Source of the DNA: Pseudomonadota bacterium
GTDB lineage: Bacteria > Pseudomonadota > Gammaproteobacteria > Burkholderiales > Burkholderiaceae_D
NCBI GenBank assembly: GCA_023422955.1
Contig: JAFAGG010000108.1
Span: 1 to 29,138, forward strand
Reading direction: 5' to 3'
Length of the DNA stretch: 29,138 bases
Positions within the stretch are counted from its first letter, which is position 1. Each line of letters opens with the position of its first letter. Shown one piece after another: positions 24,928 through 29,138 of the stretch. Below the pieces are notes generated by a model that saw only the letters and a list, made by a program, of their open reading frames with translations, made no database searches and had not been told where the DNA came from. A program made the translations under genes and the position numbers.

Positions 24928-27594
24928 ATGACCCCATCCGGCATTGAATCAGTCAGGCACGAGGCCTTCGATCACACGCCGCTCAACAAGGCACTGTTTG
25001 CTTGGCCCTTGGGTTGCGTAGTCATCATTGCCCTGATCTGGTCGACCGTCTTTACGCTGGTCGAAAAGGAACGCGTCCATGCGCAAGCCACCGCAGAGGA
25101 GCGTGCCGGATTTCTGGCCAGCGCCTATGCCCAGCAGGTCGCGCGCAGTATCGAGCAGATGGAGCAAATCACGCTCGATCTGCAATATGACTGGAAAGCC
25201 AGCCAGGGCCACATCAACCTGGAACGCCGCTTGCAGCACGGCTTGTACCCTCCCACTTCGTCCAGCTACATCACGCTGATTGACAAGCACGGCATCAGCC
25301 ATTCCAGCACGCTCAGCACCAAGGTGCTGGACCTGGGCGACCGTGACTATTTTCTTTTCCATAAAGATGACCCGTCCCGGGCGCTGCGCATAGGCGAGAC
25401 GCTGCAAAAGGGGCGGCGATCCGGCCGCAATGTAATTCGCTTATCCCGCCGCCTCGATGACGCGCAAGGCAACTTCGACGGCGTGGTCTTGATCAGCGTC
25501 GATCCGGTGTTTTTTGCCTCGTTTAATGACGAAGCCAGCTTGGGGCCGCATGATCTGATTTCGATTCGCCACGAAAATGGCTCGCTGTTCGTTTCGGAAA
25601 AAGGCCGGGTGATCAATGGGATGGAACAGGTGCATATCACGCCGCCGGAATTCAAGGGCGAGTCCGGCATCATGCGCATGCCGGCTGAGTATTACAAGGA
25701 TAACCAGGCTCGCATCCTGGCCTGGAAACGCCACCTCACTCAACCGATCATCTCCTATGTCGGCCTGGCGGAATCCACGCTGATGGCCGATCATGCCAAG
25801 TCTGCCAATCGCATCCGCTTGTTTGCCTTGATCAGCACGCTCCTGGTGCTGATGGTAGGGGCGACGGGAATAATTTATTCGGCGCGCCTGGCGCAGCGCA
25901 AGCAACAGGCAGAAAAAATTAAAAACACGTTCATGCTGGCGATCGATGCCGCCAATGAAGGTTTTTACATGCTGCGCGCGGTGCGCGAGAAAGGAAAGGT
26001 CATCGATTTCATTCTCGAGGATTGCAATGAACGCGGTGCGGAAATTGCGGGACGCCCCAAGGATAGACTGGTCGGCGAGCGCACCTCTGTGCTGAATCGG
26101 GAATGGCAGCAGGACGACCAGATGCAGGGCTGGCTGCGCGCCATCGAGCAGGATTATTACGAGGATGAAATCAGGTTCCGCATCCCTGGCACGGATAGGG
26201 ATATCTGGTTTATTCGAAAGATCATCCGCTCAGATGATGGTCTGGCTATTACGCTGCACGATATCTCCCAACAAAAGCTTCATCAGATGCACCTGATGGA
26301 TCTGGCCAACAAGGATGCGCTGACCGAGTTGCCGAACCGGCACTGGATAAATGCCTTCTTGCCGCAGGCGCTCACCCAGGCGGCCACGCAAGGGCGGCTA
26401 CTGGCGATTTTTTATATCGACCTCGATGGCTTCAAGACCATCAACGATACGCAAGGGCACCAAACCGGGGATTTGCTGCTGCAGCAGGCGGCGAGCCGCC
26501 TCAAATCGGTGATGCGTCCCGATGATCACATCGCACGGCTGGGCGGCGATGAATTCACCGTCATCCTGCCCAATGTATCGAGCCGCGATGAAGCCGCGCA
26601 GGTTGCGCATCGCATCAGAAATGCATTCCACAAGCCCTTCGTCATCCAGGAGCGCAAGAGTTTCGTGGGCACGTCCATTGGCATCAGCATGTTTCCGCAG
26701 GATGGGCTGCATGCGGACGAGTTGCTGCAGAAAGCCGATATCGCCATGTATGCCGCCAAGGCGGAAAGCAAAGGGCAGGTCAAGTTCTACGACGAGCGCT
26801 TCTATACGCATATCAAGGCACGCCTGGATATCGAGCAGGAACTGGAATCGGCAATTGAGTCCGACCAGTTCGTGATTCACTATCAGCCGCGCGCCAATAC
26901 CGCCACAGGCGCCGTGACCGGACTCGAAGCACTGATACGCTGGCAGCATCCCGAAAGGGGATTGATCATGCCGGGCACTTTCATCCCGATTGCCGAGAGC
27001 AACGGGATGATTCTTTCCATCGGACAGTTGGTGCTGCAAAGGGTATGCGCGCAATTATCGCAATGGCGGCGCCAGGGACAAAGAACCGTGCCGGTGTCGG
27101 TGAACATGTCAGCGCATCAGCTCAATGCCGGCGGCATGCCGCAACTGCTGGCTTCGCTGTTAAGCCTGCATGAATTGCCCGGCAACTTGCTGGAAATTGA
27201 AATCACCGAATCCGCGATGATGAGCGAGACGGCTGATATCCTGATGCAGGTCGAGCGCATGGAAGCCATGGGCATCCGTATCCATGTGGATGATTTCGGT
27301 ACCGGCTATTCTTCGCTGGCGCGCCTGCAGCAGCTGCATGTCGACAGCCTGAAGATAGACCGGGCTTTTACGGCCATGCTGGGCACCAGCGAGGAAGCCG
27401 AGAATCTGGTGAACACCATTGTGCTGATGGCCAAGGCACTGAAGTTGAACGCCATTGCCGAGGGCATTGAAAATGCCGAACAGCTCGCGCATTACCAGCG
27501 CCTGCAATGCGATGAAGTGCAAGGGTTTTACCTGGCAAAACCGATGCCGGCCGAAGAAGTCGTCGGCATCATCAATAAAGGAAAGCTGTTTTAG
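24928..27594 (+). CDS. Membrane CACHE-PAS-GGDEF-EAL protein (c-di-GMP turnover)
   Basis: 888 aa. TM1 about 24-45, a periplasmic segment (about 46-290) of CACHE type, TM2 about 297-318, a PAS-like domain (about 330-450), GGDEF (about 455-620) and EAL (about 630-885). The GGDEF motif is intact (539-543), and RxxD (R530-D533) five residues before it is the inhibitory I-site, so the cyclase should be product-inhibited. The EAL half has E667-A-L, N726, DDFGTGYS (788-795), K809 and E845, all consistent with active phosphodiesterase. It could therefore both make and degrade c-di-GMP, with direction set by an extracellular ligand at the CACHE domain. The ATG has a weak ribosome-binding site. It is alone on this strand. 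Confidence 0.93.
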   Translation: MTPSGIESVRHEAFDHTPLNKALFAWPLGCVVIIALIWSTVFTLVEKERVHAQATAEERAGFLASAYAQQVARSIEQMEQITLDLQYDWKASQGHINLERRLQHGLYPPTSSSYITLIDKHGISHSSTLSTKVLDLGDRDYFLFHKDDPSRALRIGETLQKGRRSGRNVIRLSRRLDDAQGNFDGVVLISVDPVFFASFNDEASLGPHDLISIRHENGSLFVSEKGRVINGMEQVHITPPEFKGESGIMRMPAEYYKDNQARILAWKRHLTQPIISYVGLAESTLMADHAKSANRIRLFALISTLLVLMVGATGIIYSARLAQRKQQAEKIKNTFMLAIDAANEGFYMLRAVREKGKVIDFILEDCNERGAEIAGRPKDRLVGERTSVLNREWQQDDQMQGWLRAIEQDYYEDEIRFRIPGTDRDIWFIRKIIRSDDGLAITLHDISQQKLHQMHLMDLANKDALTELPNRHWINAFLPQALTQAATQGRLLAIFYIDLDGFKTINDTQGHQTGDLLLQQAASRLKSVMRPDDHIARLGGDEFTVILPNVSSRDEAAQVAHRIRNAFHKPFVIQERKSFVGTSIGISMFPQDGLHADELLQKADIAMYAAKAESKGQVKFYDERFYTHIKARLDIEQELESAIESDQFVIHYQPRANTATGAVTGLEALIRWQHPERGLIMPGTFIPIAESNGMILSIGQLVLQRVCAQLSQWRRQGQRTVPVSVNMSAHQLNAGGMPQLLASLLSLHELPGNLLEIEITESAMMSETADILMQVERMEAMGIRIHVDDFGTGYSSLARLQQLHVDSLKIDRAFTAMLGTSEEAENLVNTIVLMAKALKLNAIAEGIENAEQLAHYQRLQCDEVQGFYLAKPMPAEEVVGIINKGKLF

Positions 27595-27920
27595 GGCGGA
27601 GGGATCTTCGTTGTATTGCGAAACGGCCGGCACCCTGCCGGCTTAGGGAAGTAGGCCATCCGCATCGATCCGCAGGAGCGCGTGGGAAAGCGTGTCCCTC
27701 ATTTCTTTCCCTGCAGGCCGCCGAATAAAATCCCGCTCCATGGCAGATCGAGTCCCTGGCTCCCGGTGCTTGCAACCGCATCGGTAGCCGACATCCAGGC
27801 GGCAACGAGAGAACGAGTCAAATATTTACTTATACCTCTCCGCAAATTATTCATTAGACGCAGAAACCGGGGGTAAATAGACTGTAAGCACTCTAAATGC
27901 GACAAGAACTGGAGAACTTT
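27595..27920. other. Intergenic region between GGDEF-EAL and M20 genes
   Basis: About 325 bp without a gene. A GC-rich hairpin (GCCGGC at 27626-27631 and 27637-27642, loop ACCCT) follows the GGDEF-EAL stop by about 30 bp; it lacks a T tract, so termination is uncertain. The right part is AT-rich and probably holds the M20 gene promoter, but no clear box pair is seen. Confidence 0.45.
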
Positions 27921-29138
27921 ATGTCGTCTGCCTCATGCAATAAAGCCTTTGAGCAAACAGAACTGGACAAGTACTGCGCCGAGGTCCTGAGCTTATCCAA
28001 AAATCTGGTGAGCATCCCCAGCCATTACCCGCCGGGCGACACGCATCAGATGGCGGACGCTATCATTCAAGCGGTATCCGACATCTCCAATATTGAAGTC
28101 GAACGTTATCCCACCTTGCCTCATGTGGTGAATGTCGTTCTACGCGTACGCGGGGACAAGCCGGGCCGGCGTCTCGTTTTCAACGGCCACATGGATACTT
28201 TTCCGCTGGTGAATCAGGAAGCATGGACGGCCGACTTCAAAGGTGAAGAGCGGGCCGGAAAATTGTATGGGCTCGGCGTTTCAGACATGAAAGGCGGCAT
28301 CGCCGCCATTCTGACGGCCCTGCGATTCCTGGCAAACAATACGAATCTGTTCTCGGGAGAAGTCGTCGCAACATTCGTCGGAGACGAAGAAACCATGGGA
28401 ACAGAGGGCACCAAATGGCTGCTGGACCATGTAGAGCATGCGCGCGGCGATGCCATGATTAGCGCGGATACCGGCTCGCCCTATGTGCTGCGCTTTGGAG
28501 AAAAGGGCCTGCTCTGGCTGAATCTGCACGCTACGGGAAAATCCGCGCATGCCGCACACGTCCATCATGGCGACAGCGCCATCGACAAGCTGCTCAACGT
28601 GATTGCAGAACTGAAATCGCTTTGCGCGCAACCGGTACAGGCGCCAGGTTCGGTCACTGCGGCAATCGATGCCTCCCGCGAAATCTCCGAGTCCTATTCG
28701 GGCGCGGGAGAAACGGAGGTATTGAAAGCGGTCACCATGACTGTTGGCACCATCAAAGGAGGACGCCTCTCGAACCTGATATCCGACAGTGCTGAAGCTA
28801 CCGCCGATATACGGGTGCCGGTAGGCGCCAAGACGTCGGACATGGAAGCTCAAGTCCAAAAAATCATAGCGCGGCATCCGGGAGTAGCCGTTGAAGTTCG
28901 CCGCGCCTACGAGCCCACCTGGACAGAGGTTGATCATCCCGTCATTCAGTCCCTGGTATCGAACTGTGAAAACATCCTCGGAAAACGCCCGGCAGTCAAC
29001 ATGCGGGTTGGCGCATCCGATGCGCGTCATTATCGGAACGCCGGCATTCCCACCGTCGTATGCGGACTCACGTCTTACAACATGGGGGCAGCTGACGAAT
29101 ACGTCGAGGCGCACGAAATCATTGCGCTGACCAAAGTG
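27921..29138 (+). CDS. M20-family metallopeptidase/deacylase (3'-truncated)
   Basis: Open frame of 406 residues from ATG 27921 to the window edge, with GGAGA (27911-27915) as ribosome-binding site; the stop lies outside. The M20 dizinc and catalytic residues are in place: H90 and D92 (FNGHMDTFP), D122 (GVSDMKGG), E156/E157 (GDEETMG), D183 (SADTG) and H398 near the C-terminus. The central dimerisation domain (about 195-310) includes GKSAHAAHVHHGDSA. This set defines the ArgE/DapE/CPG2-like deacylases and peptidases that hydrolyse N-acyl amino acids or dipeptides. Usual length is 380-430, so only a few residues are missing. The substrate cannot be decided; neighbours give no clue. Confidence 0.9.
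   Translation, partial: MSSASCNKAFEQTELDKYCAEVLSLSKNLVSIPSHYPPGDTHQMADAIIQAVSDISNIEVERYPTLPHVVNVVLRVRGDKPGRRLVFNGHMDTFPLVNQEAWTADFKGEERAGKLYGLGVSDMKGGIAAILTALRFLANNTNLFSGEVVATFVGDEETMGTEGTKWLLDHVEHARGDAMISADTGSPYVLRFGEKGLLWLNLHATGKSAHAAHVHHGDSAIDKLLNVIAELKSLCAQPVQAPGSVTAAIDASREISESYSGAGETEVLKAVTMTVGTIKGGRLSNLISDSAEATADIRVPVGAKTSDMEAQVQKIIARHPGVAVEVRRAYEPTWTEVDHPVIQSLVSNCENILGKRPAVNMRVGASDARHYRNAGIPTVVCGLTSYNMGAADEYVEAHEIIALTKV

Overview
The window reads as chromosomal DNA of a betaproteobacterium, most likely of the Oxalobacteraceae (Herminiimonas/Janthinobacterium-like). This is inferred from moderate-to-high GC, gene content and protein style (DbpA, MntP, YegD, a ModE-type regulator fused to a binding-protein-like domain, and a typical proteobacterial initiator tRNA with encoded CCA). 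No integrase, transposase, phage gene or CRISPR array is visible. Most of it is dense housekeeping and accessory sequence, with eight spacers of about 300-590 bp.

Layout, left to right. Positions 1-1290 hold the 3' part of a ClsC-like phospholipase D/cardiolipin synthase. Positions 1508-5324 are a sulfonate-type utilisation operon: a TauD-family Fe(II)/2-oxoglutarate dioxygenase, then a periplasmic binding protein, ATPase and permease with very tight spacing. Next come a GNAT acetyltransferase (minus), a membrane coiled-coil/zinc-ribbon protein of unknown function, the manganese exporter MntP and a LysE/RhtB exporter (minus). Positions 9151-10866 hold a convergent molybdate pair, a ModE-HTH/binding-protein regulator and a tandem-Mop protein (ModG type), sharing a strong bidirectional terminator.

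Positions 10929-13442 (minus) are a two-gene unit: a heme-oxygenase-like diiron oxidase (HDO) followed by an NPPY-motif methyltransferase. No pathway for this pair can be named, so it is the best candidate here for uncharacterised biochemistry. Then come a lipoprotein with three internal repeats (minus), a DUF4410-type lipoprotein (plus), an HD-domain phosphohydrolase and a YegD-type Hsp70 (minus, probably one operon), and an orphan hybrid histidine kinase with two receiver domains.

From 20632 the window carries an orphan ParB-fold protein (minus), a 36-residue lysine-rich protein with its own promoter and terminator, an 81-residue hypothetical protein (minus), the initiator tRNA-fMet with promoter and terminator, and the DEAD-box RNA helicase DbpA. 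A 67-residue cysteine-containing small protein (minus) lies in an otherwise gene-poor stretch. The window ends with a membrane CACHE-PAS-GGDEF-EAL protein for c-di-GMP turnover and an M20 metallopeptidase/deacylase cut by the right edge.

Functional themes are organosulfur scavenging, metal and oxyanion homeostasis (Mn, Mo), signalling (c-di-GMP and phosphorelay), and RNA/translation functions. Apart from the operons named, neighbouring genes look functionally independent.
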